A stretch of 38,646 nt of DNA from Nostoc sp. GT001. GTDB taxonomy: Bacteria; Cyanobacteriota; Cyanobacteriia; Cyanobacteriales; Nostocaceae. The notes below the pieces were generated by a model, which was not told where the DNA came from, did not search any database, and saw nothing but the letters and a program-made list of their open reading frames with translations. This document shows positions 17,226 to 24,418 of this stretch, in pieces. A program made the position numbers and the translations under genes. Position 1 is the stretch's first letter. Each line of letters opens with the position of its first letter. The DNA lies in contig NZ_JAUDRJ010000003.1 in the NCBI RefSeq assembly GCF_030382115.1, positions 7,106,144 through 7,144,789 of the forward strand, written 5' to 3'.

Positions 17226-17793
17226 AATGAATATTTAATACACTCTGAACATGGTGTTGAAATGCTACTTCTTTTTTGCTCCAATGTTCTTGGAATATAT
17301 GTATATTTTCCAATTTTATTGCCTTTCCATTTCGAGGGAACTTAATAACACAATCAAATACTTTATTAGTATCTGGGGGAGTAGCCCAATTATCAGCTAT
17401 CCAAGCTACTTATACAAGACGATAAATATTAAATTCATCTCCAGCATTTTTGTCAAAAGAAAATTGCTTATCCAGTACTTTTACAATATGTGTTACTTTG
17501 CTACGTTGTCTTAAAATTATCAGTTCATCTTGTTGTGGAGTATTAGCATTTATTTCGTCTCCACCTTGAAAATTTCTCCAATGTAAAGCGAAAATCTTTA
17601 AGTCGGGATATATGGTAGGTATACTGTGATAAGCCCAATCTTCACCATTTAAAGGTTTTACGTTTTTAGTCCAAATTAATCCATTTAAATCCATAACTAT
17701 TTTCCAATCTTGTTTTAAAAGAGAAGCTACAGTAATAGTTTTCCCGAAAATATTGCTAAAATAACAAAATTTTGTTTTTGTAAATATCACCAA
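17224..17793 (-). pseudogene. Unknown gene interrupted by an in-frame TAA
   Basis: The minus-strand frame from 17793 is open for 127 codons and stops with TAA at 17410-17412 (...DEFNIYRLV-stop). The same frame then stays open for 61 codons (VAWIADNWATPPDTNKVF..., SKKEVAFQHHVQSVLNIH) to TAA 17224-17226, beside a terminator hairpin. That makes the natural end 17224 and the middle stop a nonsense mutation (or sequencing error). GTG 17793 or ATG 17694 (MDLNGLIWTKNV) could be the start. The sequence DELIILRQRSKVTHIVKVLD has a PUA/EVE-like look, which is only a guess. I do not recognise the family. The 5' end abuts the direct repeat at 17790. Confidence 0.6.
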
Positions 17794-17858
17794 GGCTGAG
17801 ATTCCCGACTTCTTTTACAAGTCGGGAATCTTTTTCAATCTATAAAGGGATTCGTAAA
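17790..17858. repeat. 69-bp direct repeat, copy A, at the 3' end of the PIN toxin gene
   Basis: It begins CCAAGGCTGAGATTCCCGAC, contains the 12-bp inverted stem GATTCCCGACTT (17800-17811) with AAGTCGGGAATC (17819-17830) followed by TTTTT, and runs into the last codons of the PIN gene. Copy B with the same parts in the same order is at 18598-18666. Confidence 0.8.
17800..17836 (+). terminator. Terminator-like hairpin in repeat copy A
   Basis: A perfect 12-bp stem, 7-base loop and TTTTT on the plus strand. It points away from the minus-strand genes on both sides, so its role may be as repeat DNA rather than as their terminator. Confidence 0.5.
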
Positions 17859-18281
17859 CCGCACGCCCTCAATCGTCGCACCTGATGCAAAATTCTCAGT
17901 GTAAACTTCTTCAATTTGGTTGAGTCGCGCCGTTGACCAAATTTGCGCGTCCCAAAACCCGAAGTGATGAGTTTCCACGCCGCGAATTGCTTCTAAGGAA
18001 ATGAGCCGTGTAATATCAACGACATGGCAAGCAGCTAAATAGTTACGCATTCGTACCAGCGCTTCAGCCGGAGTTAACAACAATCGCCGAGTCCGGGTTG
18101 TGGCCATAAAAAACTCTCCCAACACCTGGGTACTAATTACCGCCTTGCCAGAACGAATCAATTGGTCAGTAAGTGCGTAGGCTTTGCCCGCCGTAGGCAT
18201 CGCTCGTTCCTGTTTTGCGGTATCCAGTGGATCGTAGATGTAAACAAGAATGTTGGTATCAAGTAAAATTCTACCGTTCAT
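17835..18281 (-). CDS. PIN-domain toxin (VapC-like ribonuclease) with repeat insertion
   Basis: A 148-aa PIN protein from ATG 18281: ILLDTNILVYIYDP carries the first catalytic Asp (D8), VLGEFFM the acidic Glu, and FGFWDAQIW the next Asp. The end reads YTENFASGATIEGVRFTNPFID, where family members usually have EDF, so the last acidic position is changed to Asn. Residues 27-36 (AMPTAGKAYA) do not fit the family and are encoded by a copy of the interspersed repeat at 18175-18203; removing them restores a normal ERA-LTDQL helix. The start overlaps the antitoxin stop by 11 bases. PIN toxins are RNases. Whether this insertion-bearing one is active is open. Confidence 0.85.
   Translation of the reverse strand: MNGRILLDTNILVYIYDPLDTAKQERAMPTAGKAYALTDQLIRSGKAVISTQVLGEFFMATTRTRRLLLTPAEALVRMRNYLAACHVVDITRLISLEAIRGVETHHFGFWDAQIWSTARLNQIEEVYTENFASGATIEGVRFTNPFID
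18175..18203 (-). repeat. Interspersed repeat copy inside the PIN gene
   Basis: On the coding strand it begins GCGATGCCTACGGCGGGC and continues AAAGCCTACGC, read as AMPTAGKAYA. Orientation and reading frame are the same as in the kinase copy at 26355. Confidence 0.85.
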
Positions 18282-18528
18282 ACAGGTCTTCACGCTGCCA
18301 GTCCCGACCTCCAAGTTGAGCCGATCGAGTTTTGATTTGGTCAATAAATTCCCTTTCGGCTTCCCACATTGCAAGATTGGTTTGGGGTGCAGTTATTTCA
18401 CCAAGATGAAGGTCAATAGCTTGGCGAATAATCTCTGCTTCACTTACACCCGCTTGTTGGGCGATCACTTTTAGCAGATGTTCTTGATGCGGTTCAATAT
18501 AAATCTGCTTACGAATTTTACTCGACAC
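18271..18528 (-). CDS. Ribbon-helix-helix antitoxin
   Basis: An 85-aa protein with an N-terminal ribbon-helix-helix: KIRKQIYIEPHQEHLLKVIA, QQAGVSEAEIIRQAIDLHL. The C-terminal part (LAMWEAEREFIDQIKTRS...GGRDWQREDLYER) is charged and probably binds the toxin. The pair overlaps by 11 bases (ATG of the toxin inside the last codons), the usual coupled antitoxin-toxin order. ATG 18528 is the start. It likely represses its own promoter in the 18529-18600 region. CopG-type family, symbol not assigned. Confidence 0.85.
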   Translation of the reverse strand: MSSKIRKQIYIEPHQEHLLKVIAQQAGVSEAEIIRQAIDLHLGEITAPQTNLAMWEAEREFIDQIKTRSAQLGGRDWQREDLYER

Positions 18529-18583
18529 AATTTAAATTGTATCTAATGTATACATTGAATTATACATTACTTTCTAGTAAGGT

Positions 18584-18596
18584 GCGTAGGCATCGC
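18584..18596 (-). repeat. Short fragment of the GCGATGCCTACGC repeat
   Basis: Only GCGATGCCTACGC remains: the two outer ends of the repeat joined, as after deletion of the middle. It immediately precedes direct repeat copy B. Confidence 0.55.
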
Positions 18597-18597
18597 T

Positions 18598-18666
18598 CCA
18601 AGGCTGAGATTCCTGACTTCTAATAAAAGTTGGGAATCTTTTTTAATCTGTAAAAGGATTTGTAAA
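18598..18666. repeat. 69-bp direct repeat, copy B, upstream of the PIN/RHH module
   Basis: It has the same order as copy A (CCAAGGCTGAGATTCCTGAC, hairpin, T-run, AATCTGTAAAAGGATTTGTAAA). The two copies start 808 bp apart and bracket the toxin-antitoxin module. Confidence 0.8.
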
Positions 18667-18669
18667 TCT
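18643..18669 (-). pseudogene. Relic: last codons of a second PIN gene
   Basis: Read on the minus strand the repeat copy B ends RFTNPFTD-stop, which matches RFTNPFID-stop at the end of the intact PIN gene. Upstream of it the frame is closed. It is therefore the scar of a lost tandem or related toxin gene. Confidence 0.65.
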
Positions 18670-18688
18670 CTAACTTGTCTGAAATGAT

Positions 18689-19621
18689 ATGAGTTTCATA
18701 AAAGCATTTGGGAATTATGTGATTAAGTACATTCGTCTTAAACTCATGGGTTTTCTAGTCTCTCTTATAACTAGCCTAATTGCAATTCTCGTTTATCTCA
18801 ATACAGATAGGATATCTAGTGAAAGGTCACGTTTAGCAATACGTGGAATTATGATATTAATTGGCAGTATTGCAGTACTGAATTCTTTTTCTAGGCTTTT
18901 GGTGATTGTCCCACCTGGTAATGTCGGTGTCGTCAATTTCTTTGGTGAGGTTTCCGAAACTACTCTTAATCCTGGTGTCCACTTGCTTAACCCCTTTAGC
19001 AAGGTGCTGAATTTTTCTACTCGCATTAAGGATATAAAAGAAAATGTAGATGCAACATCCCAAGAAGGTTTGAGCCTAAATCTTGATGTCAGCCTTCAGT
19101 ACAAGCTCGATCCGCAAAAGGCAGCTACAGTCTATAAAACAATTGGAACTGATGAAACACAACTGGTGATTTCCAGATTCCGCTCTACCGTCCGCGCCAT
19201 CACGGCAAATTACCCAGCCAATGCTATTTACTCTACCAAACGCCAAGAAATCGCCCAAAAAATTGACCAACAACTCACCCAAGAGATACCAGCTTTGGGT
19301 TTCATCGTTGAGGAAGCTCTTTTAAGAAACATCAAAATGCCTGATACTCTACAAGCTGCAATTCAAAACAAACTCAAGACAGAGCAAGAAAATCAGCAGA
19401 TGAAATTTGTTTTAGAGAAAGAGCGTCAAGAGGCACAACGAAAGCTGATTGAAGCGCGAGGTATAGCTGATTCCCAAAAAATTCTCTCAGGTGGACTTAG
19501 TAACCAAATGCTACAATTACGAGCGATTGAAGCCACAGAAAAGCTAGCTCAATCTAATAATTCTAAGTTGGTAATTATTGGCTCTGAAAAAAGCGCGGTG
19601 CCTATTATGATCCAGCCATAA
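18689..19621 (+). CDS. SPFH/prohibitin family membrane protein
   Basis: A 310-aa protein with two N-terminal hydrophobic segments (about 20-37, FLVSLITSLIAILVYL; and 50-63, RGIMILIGSIAVLN), followed by a classic SPFH/Band 7 domain: VPPGNVGVVNFFGEVSETTLNPGVHLLNPFSKVLNFSTR, and LNLDVSLQYKLDPQKAATVYKTIG. The C-terminal third is a long coiled coil (KLKTEQENQQMKFVLEKERQEAQRKLIEARGIADSQ), then EKLAQSNNSKLVIIG. Prohibitin-like proteins form rings in membranes and organise or protect other membrane proteins. ATG 18689 lacks a strong ribosome site. It is flanked by toxin-antitoxin modules on both sides. Confidence 0.9.
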   Translation: MSFIKAFGNYVIKYIRLKLMGFLVSLITSLIAILVYLNTDRISSERSRLAIRGIMILIGSIAVLNSFSRLLVIVPPGNVGVVNFFGEVSETTLNPGVHLLNPFSKVLNFSTRIKDIKENVDATSQEGLSLNLDVSLQYKLDPQKAATVYKTIGTDETQLVISRFRSTVRAITANYPANAIYSTKRQEIAQKIDQQLTQEIPALGFIVEEALLRNIKMPDTLQAAIQNKLKTEQENQQMKFVLEKERQEAQRKLIEARGIADSQKILSGGLSNQMLQLRAIEATEKLAQSNNSKLVIIGSEKSAVPIMIQP

Positions 19622-19675
19622 ACAGGAACCTCAAAGCCATAAAATTTTCTGATCGAGTCAATGGCTTGAGAGAAT

Positions 19676-19849
19676 TTAAATTGTATGGAGTATATGTAAC
19701 TGTAACAAATCACGTCTGGCTTTTTTCCAATCTTGAGCTTCATCTACTATGAGCAATGATAATAAGTTACCAGCTTGCTCTAAAGCTTTTTCTCCCAGGA
19801 TTTCGCCAGTTTTTTCAAAAGCTTTCGTAATCACTAAGGTAGCGATGTC
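19676..19849 (-). pseudogene. Truncated gene relic (about 55 codons)
   Basis: The minus-strand frame ending TAA 19676-19678 is open back to the interspersed repeat at 19842 and reads TLVITKAFEKTGEILGEKAL, then EQAGNLLSLLIVDEAQDWKK and ARRDLLQLHILHTI. The 'KAFEKTGE.LGEKALEQAGNLL' pattern is a helix seen in many cyanobacterial hypothetical and effector proteins, as I recall it. No good start codon exists; the frame closes inside the repeat, which may have cut off the 5' part. Coding-like composition but no full gene. Confidence 0.4.
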
Positions 19850-19870
19850 TACGACGGGCTACGCCTACGC
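19842..19870 (+). repeat. Copy of the GCGATGTCTACGACGGGC repeat family
   Basis: Full-length copy: GCGATGTCTACGACGGGC then TACGCCTACGC. It abuts the gene relic on its left. Confidence 0.75.
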
Positions 19871-20087
19871 ACCTGCTCTCAGGGTTACAGGCTTCATATT
19901 TTACCCATTAATTACGAAATAACACTGTGAGATATTTTACTTTAGTGCATCTCATCTGAGAAGAGATAATACAAAATTATTAAGATTTATATTGAAAGGC
20001 GGGTTTTATCGCGTTTTTATCTTAAGTAAAATTTCACAACTACATTTACTAAAGCCATACTATATTTATTAACGCTAAAGTCAGAGT
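19871..20087. other. Intergenic DNA before the RelE-type module
   Basis: AT-rich. A short imperfect hairpin, ATCTCATCTGAGAAGAGAT, is near 19949-19967. The promoter of the antitoxin operon should lie here; no clear operator palindrome was found. Confidence 0.45.
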
Positions 20088-20315
20088 ATGACTACTAAAA
20101 TCACAACCCTAATGCAAGCTGATAAATACCCTTTTGCTCAAGAACTGATTACTGATAAGGAAGGTAATATCCGCAAAGTAATCATAGATTTTGATGACTA
20201 TCTACGCTTGCTAGAAGCTATTGAGGATGAAGGACTGGTCTTAGCAATGAAAGCAGTAGAACATGAAAGACCTCTGAATATTGATGAAGCATTAGCACAA
20301 CTAGAACAAGAGTGA
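20088..20315 (+). CDS. Antitoxin of RelE-type module
   Basis: A 75-aa acidic protein: an N-terminal beta-rich part (KITTLMQADKYPFAQELITDKEGNIRKVIIDFDDY) followed by a helix (LRLLEAIEDEGLVLAMKAVEHERPL) and an acidic tail (NIDEALAQLEQE). This layout is common to Phd/DUF2281-like cyanobacterial antitoxins, in which DFDDYLRLLE marks the Phd-type strand-helix. Its TGA overlaps the GTG start of the toxin (GTGA at 20312-20315), so translation is coupled. ATG 20088. Assignment as antitoxin rests mainly on its partner. Confidence 0.8.
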   Translation: MTTKITTLMQADKYPFAQELITDKEGNIRKVIIDFDDYLRLLEAIEDEGLVLAMKAVEHERPLNIDEALAQLEQE

Positions 20316-20584
20316 TTACCCAATATCTACCAAGCTTTATCAAGGATCTCAAGGCTCTGAAAAGTACACCTTACTATGAGACTATTAGAGTCCTTGCTTT
20401 TGAAGAAATACCACAAATATCAACCTTTGAAGAAATTGCTAACCTCAAAAAACTTCAAGGTTATGAAAATGCTTATCGCATCCGTGTCGGTGATTATCGT
20501 ATTGGACTTATTTTTGATGGAGAAACAGTCCTATTTCAGCGAGTACTACACCGGAAAGATATTTATCGTTATTTTCCCAAATAA
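20312..20584 (+). CDS. RelE/ParE-family toxin
   Basis: A 90-aa protein with the RelE superfamily profile: N-terminal helix FIKDLKALKSTPYYETI, middle FEEIANLKKLQGYENAYRIRVGDYRIGLIF, and the C-terminal signature VLHRKDIYRYFP. These small proteins cleave mRNA in the ribosome or act on gyrase. GTG 20312 overlaps the antitoxin's stop codon by four bases. No antisense or second module is adjacent. The Y-R-I-R-V-G-D-Y-R motif is the typical RelE beta-sheet face. Activity is inferred, not shown. Confidence 0.87.
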   Translation: MITQYLPSFIKDLKALKSTPYYETIRVLAFEEIPQISTFEEIANLKKLQGYENAYRIRVGDYRIGLIFDGETVLFQRVLHRKDIYRYFPK

Positions 20585-20796
20585 AATCATTTTCAATGAT
20601 TTGACGAATAGAATTCGCGCTCATACAAACATAGACGCTTTGCAGCTTAACACAGGGTAGTCTACTTACGCGGGCTAATAAAAATTAAATTTTTAAAACC
20701 TGCAAAAGCAAGTTTTAAATGTATGCAAGATGAACTGCAATTTATAATCGCCACTTTTTTAATTACAAATTACGAACTACGAATTACGAATTAATA
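20585..20796. other. Intergenic DNA with AATTACGAA tandem words
   Basis: No gene. The last part (20759-20794) is a run of AATTACGAA/ACTACGAATT words, a simple repeat also present at 29441-29459. It forms the leader of the nuclease gene. Confidence 0.5.
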
Positions 20797-21489
20797 ATGC
20801 AATTTGATACCCAACTGCTACCACGCATTAATGCCACAGCTAAAAGAGAAAATGGTAAACAATATTATGTAGATGCCAAGGGAAATCGCTTTCCCAGTGT
20901 TACTACAATACTTAATGCCACTAAATCACAAGTAGACAGAGACAGATTATTAAACTGGAAAGCGCGTGTTGGTACAGAAGAAGCTACCCGCATTACTACA
21001 TCTGCTAGTCGTCGGGGAACCCAAACACACAAACAAATTGAGCGCTACCTCCTTGGTCAAAACCCTGTTTGTCCCGAAGCAAGTCGCCCTTATTGGGAGA
21101 GTATCAAGCCAGTTTTACAAGAAATCGACACAGTTAGACTGGTGGAAGGCTCTGTTTTTCATCATAATTTGAGTTATTCTGGCAAAGTTGATTGTATTGC
21201 CAGCTATCAAGGTATTCCCTGTATTTGTGAGTGGAAAACAGCAGACAAACCCAAAGGTTCAATTGAGCATTTATATGAACATCCACTACAACTTACGGCA
21301 TACATAGGAGCAGCTAATGAGTATTATCGAGATTATGGCATTCAGCTAAAGCACGCTCTGTTAGTAGTAGCGATTCCAGAAATGCCAGCTGAGGTATTTT
21401 GGTTTGAATCAGCAGTTATTCAAGATTACTGGGAGCAGTGGGAAAAAAGAGTTGCTGAGTATTGGGAACGCAGAAGCGTTTGGGGTTAA
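20797..21489 (+). CDS. PD-(D/E)XK exonuclease (MGME1/RecB-like)
   Basis: A 230-aa protein with a complete RecB-type PD-(D/E)XK core: RRGTQTHKQIE (His78, motif before the core), VEGSVFHHNLSYSGKVDCIA (Asp132), CEWKTADKP (Glu145, Lys147), and HPLQLTAYI (Gln165, Tyr169). The order SVTTIL near the N-terminus and the spacing match the mitochondrial genome maintenance exonuclease 1 (MGME1) group, single-strand DNA exonucleases. ATG 20797 is the start. It is convergent with the Bax1 gene (18 bp apart), making a cluster of nucleases and an XPB helicase. In vivo role unknown; the active site looks intact. Confidence 0.85.
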   Translation: MQFDTQLLPRINATAKRENGKQYYVDAKGNRFPSVTTILNATKSQVDRDRLLNWKARVGTEEATRITTSASRRGTQTHKQIERYLLGQNPVCPEASRPYWESIKPVLQEIDTVRLVEGSVFHHNLSYSGKVDCIASYQGIPCICEWKTADKPKGSIEHLYEHPLQLTAYIGAANEYYRDYGIQLKHALLVVAIPEMPAEVFWFESAVIQDYWEQWEKRVAEYWERRSVWG

Positions 21490-21507
21490 TCAGCCCCTTT
21501 GGGGAAG

Positions 21508-22725
21508 TCAAAAATCCATTACAGCTAACACAGCTTTCGGCAATAACTTATCTTTAAACCAAACAATTCTCGCGGGGACATCATTTAATTTTACTCCCGC
21601 CTTTTCTAAATTAAGGCGCTCGGAAATAGCCAAAATTAAGTCATCACGTCCAGCCCGCCGCACCTGAGAAAACTTCTTTTGTAAATATTCAGGCCGCCAA
21701 TAACCAACAATTTCTAACAAAAAGGTGCGGCCATCAGCATGAACTAAGCGAAAATCAGGAATCATCACACTACCGGGAATTGGGATCAAATCAACTTCTC
21801 GCTCTAACGCCCAGCCACTTTTTAACGCATCCCACTTATCTGCAAAAGATGCTTCTAGCATACTATCGTAGGGTTTTCCTGGTGGATAGTGGGATACCAA
21901 ACCACATTCAGAATTGAGAGTGAAACGTCCAGTTTTCCAACTATTTGTATAAGCGTCACGGGTTTGGAGAATCGACGAAAGACTCCATTTGGTAACGTGA
22001 AGTAAAGCCGGAATAAGTTTAGCGATCGCTAACCCATATCGCGTACTAGGATTAAACAAGCTTGTCGGCCCATCAATGGTAATTGTAAACCCGTGGTCAG
22101 CATCACCTTCAATATAAGCCATCAATTGAAACAACTTCAAATAGCGAAATAACAGCTTATATTCTCCCGGAACATTGCGATGAGCATTTAACACCAGTTT
22201 ACTGGCCTTATAAAACACACCCTGCACCTGAGATAAGTTATATCTATTTAATAAATCTGGCGCTGTTGGTGCATCAAAAACAGTCAAAATCTTATTTTCA
22301 GATAAATCAGCATATAATCCATTGCGAACCTGTTCTAATAAAACTTCCCGCTCAAGTTCTTGAGTTAACTCATCAGCAATTTTACTCAAAGTAACTTGGG
22401 TAGATTCTCGACTAGAAACCGACTTTGCAGCCAGAGAAAACACCCGTTCTCTTAACATCTGGGGTTCCAAAGGACTAACCACCTCAAAAGTGCAAAAACT
22501 ACTTTTGAGAATATAAGCTAACCCTCGCTTCACCCGATAATCTGTAGAATCTCCTTCAAAATCAGTCAGTTGTCGCTCAAGCACACCTTGAGTCTTTCCC
22601 ACTGCTGATTGAAAATAATTAATTAACTCAATCGCCAAATCTGAAGTTGCTCGATCAATCTTCAGTCTCTTCGGGATGATCTCCTCCCCGTTTTGGCGAT
22701 GCATCAGTAAGTCTGTCGGTAACAT
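21508..22725 (-). CDS. Bax1-type nuclease (DUF790)
   Basis: A 405-aa protein of the DUF790 family, known from archaea as Bax1, the structure-specific nuclease that binds XPB helicase. MLPTDLLMHRQNGEEIIPKRLK is the family's start. The C-terminal PD-(D/E)XK domain is visible: SMLEASFADKW (Glu291), MIPDFRLV (Asp324), and FLLEIVGYWRPEYLQKK (Glu338, GYW motif). The N-terminal two-thirds is the XPB-binding and DNA-binding part in the archaeal homologue. It overlaps the 3' end of the helicase gene by 71 bases in another frame, so the two are co-transcribed, as helicase then nuclease. Confidence 0.87.
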   Translation of the reverse strand: MLPTDLLMHRQNGEEIIPKRLKIDRATSDLAIELINYFQSAVGKTQGVLERQLTDFEGDSTDYRVKRGLAYILKSSFCTFEVVSPLEPQMLRERVFSLAAKSVSSRESTQVTLSKIADELTQELEREVLLEQVRNGLYADLSENKILTVFDAPTAPDLLNRYNLSQVQGVFYKASKLVLNAHRNVPGEYKLLFRYLKLFQLMAYIEGDADHGFTITIDGPTSLFNPSTRYGLAIAKLIPALLHVTKWSLSSILQTRDAYTNSWKTGRFTLNSECGLVSHYPPGKPYDSMLEASFADKWDALKSGWALEREVDLIPIPGSVMIPDFRLVHADGRTFLLEIVGYWRPEYLQKKFSQVRRAGRDDLILAISERLNLEKAGVKLNDVPARIVWFKDKLLPKAVLAVMDF

Positions 22726-22754
22726 CTGTTGAATTTTGGATTTTAGATACTTCG

Positions 22755-22810
22755 ACTACTTCGACTTCGCTCAGTACAAGTTCGCTCAGTACAAGTTCGC
22801 TCAGTACAAG
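22755..22810. repeat. Three tandem 15-bp units in the helicase tail
   Basis: TCGCTCAGTACAAGT occurs three times in a row (about 22766-22810). On the coding strand it gives repeated ELVLS residues. Just beyond it ACTTCGACTACTTCGACTT is a related simple repeat. Confidence 0.8.
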
Positions 22811-22904
22811 TTTTGGATTTTGAACTGAATAATTAATTTTTAACTGTTCCGCCGCCTTCAAACTCCTTTCCTTCCCACTCCCATACACAACCTGTAAATT
22901 CCCT

Positions 22905-22943
22905 TTCTTTTCCCCTTGTCCCCTTGTCCTCTCCCCTCTCCGC
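22905..22943. repeat. CCCCTTGTC heptamer-type repeat within the helicase tail
   Basis: TTTTCCCCTTGTCCCCTTGTC followed by CTCTCCCCTCTCC; on the coding strand this reads RRRGERTRGQGEKKG. The same repeat recurs inside HpnB at 34781-34828. Confidence 0.75.
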
Positions 22944-24319
22944 CTAGCCGAAGTTCCCTCTTCACTCGTATCCTCCGCCACCACCTCATACAAAATCGCC
23001 TGTTTATTCTCAATATTCCCCTTCCGTAAAACCCTACCCAATCGCTGAGTATACTCCCTAGCCGAACCAGTTCCCGATAAAATAATTGCCACAGATGCCG
23101 CTAGGCACGTCAACCCCTTCGTTCAACACATGAGAAGCAACCAAAGTATTATATTTACCCTCCCGAAACTTTGTTAATATCTCATGGCGTTCTTTCACAG
23201 GAGTTTGATGAGTAATTGCTGGAATGAGCAACTCTTGAGAAATGCGGTAAACCGTCGCATTATCAGCAGTGAAAATTAAAATTCTTGCCGGATAATGTTC
23301 TGCCAATAAATTAATCAAAATTCGCAATTTTCCATCAGTACCCAAAGCGATATCTTTCGCTTCTCGGTGCGCTAACATCGCCCTACGTCCAGATTGCGAT
23401 CTAGCACTCATTTGCACAAACATTTGCCAACCTTGCAGACTCCCCAAAGAAATTTTCGATTGCTTCAAAAAGTCATTGCGGGTTTGAATTAACTGGTTGT
23501 ATCTTTCCCGTTCAAGCTGCGATAACTTTACCTTAATTTGGACAATTTCATGCTCTGCTAACGCCTTCCCTGCTAAATCTTCAGCGCGTTTGCGATATAC
23601 TTCTTGACCAATGAGGATATTTAAGTCAGCGTGTTTACCATCGGTACGTTCCGGTGTCGCGGAGAGTCCCAGGCGATAAGGTGCGATCGCATATTCAGCA
23701 ATCACCCGATTAAAATCTGTAGGTAAATGATGACATTCATCAAAAACAATCAACGCATATTGATTTCCTAACGTTTCGGCGTGAATTGCGGCACTATCGT
23801 AAGTTGCAACTAAAATTGCCGTTCTATCCCGCGAACCACCTCCCAGCAATCCCACCTCAGCATCAGGGAAAGCCGCTACTAAATGTGCATACCACTGATG
23901 CATCAAATCCAAAGTTGGCACTACAATCAGCGTCGTGCGCGGCGTTGATTGCATCGCCATTTGCGCCAAATAAGTCTTTCCCGCCGCCGTGGGAAGCACA
24001 ACTACCCCTTGCCTACCCGCCAGTTTCCAAGCCGCTAGCGCCTCAGTTTGGTGGGGATAGGGTTCCATTTCTAGAGTAGGAACCAAATCTACAGGATAAA
24101 ATTGCTTGGCCTCATCGATAAAATTCACATCTTCCGCTTGTAGTGCTTCTACTAGCGATCGGTATCTAATTGCTGGGATGCGGAATTTTTCAACTCTATC
24201 ATCCCACGTAGCATAGTCCATCCAACCTTTGCCGCGTGGTGGTGGATGCAAAATTAATGTGCCACGATCAAAATTTAATGTAGGGGTACGAGCCATGATT
24301 ATTGGGCATTGGGCAATTC

Positions 24320-24386
24320 AATTTTGGATTTTGGATTTTAGATTTTGGATTAAATTTCAATTTAAAATCCAAAATCTAAAATTCTT
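24320..24386. repeat. Inverted repeat of TTTTGGATT / AATCCAAAA words
   Basis: ATTTTGGATTTTGGATTTTA is answered by AAAATCCAAAATCTAAAATT (24364-24383), between the divergent helicase and cyclase genes. It could form a hairpin, but has no T-run of its own. Confidence 0.6.
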
Positions 24387-24418
24387 ACTCCCTTAATTAC
24401 TAATAACGTAAAAAGTGC

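Larger units (their letters stand above)
22655..24296 (-). pseudogene. XPB/Ssl2-type DEAD/H helicase with a +1 frameshift between motifs V and VI
   Basis: ATG 24296 opens a superfamily-2 helicase: LPTAAGKT (motif I; the usual G after T is A), VVPTLDLMHQWY, VATYDSA, FDECHH (motif II), GLSATPERTDG (motif III), ILIFTADNATVYRIS (IV) and VLNEGVDVPS (V). The frame then stops at 23058. The continuation in the next frame (from 23113) reads ASVAIILSGTGSAREYTQ, then RLGRVLRKG (motif VI). One extra base at about 23098-23099 (CC in the plus strand GCCGC) accounts for it. The tail (22655 to about 22960) is unusual: it is made of repeats. Neighbour Bax1 supports an XPB identity. Active only if the shift is an error or bypassed. 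Confidence 0.85.

Noticed and set aside
17251..17514. Plus-strand open frame of 87 codons
   Set aside because: It is antisense to the better supported interrupted minus-strand gene and is composed of hydrophobic AT-rich codons.
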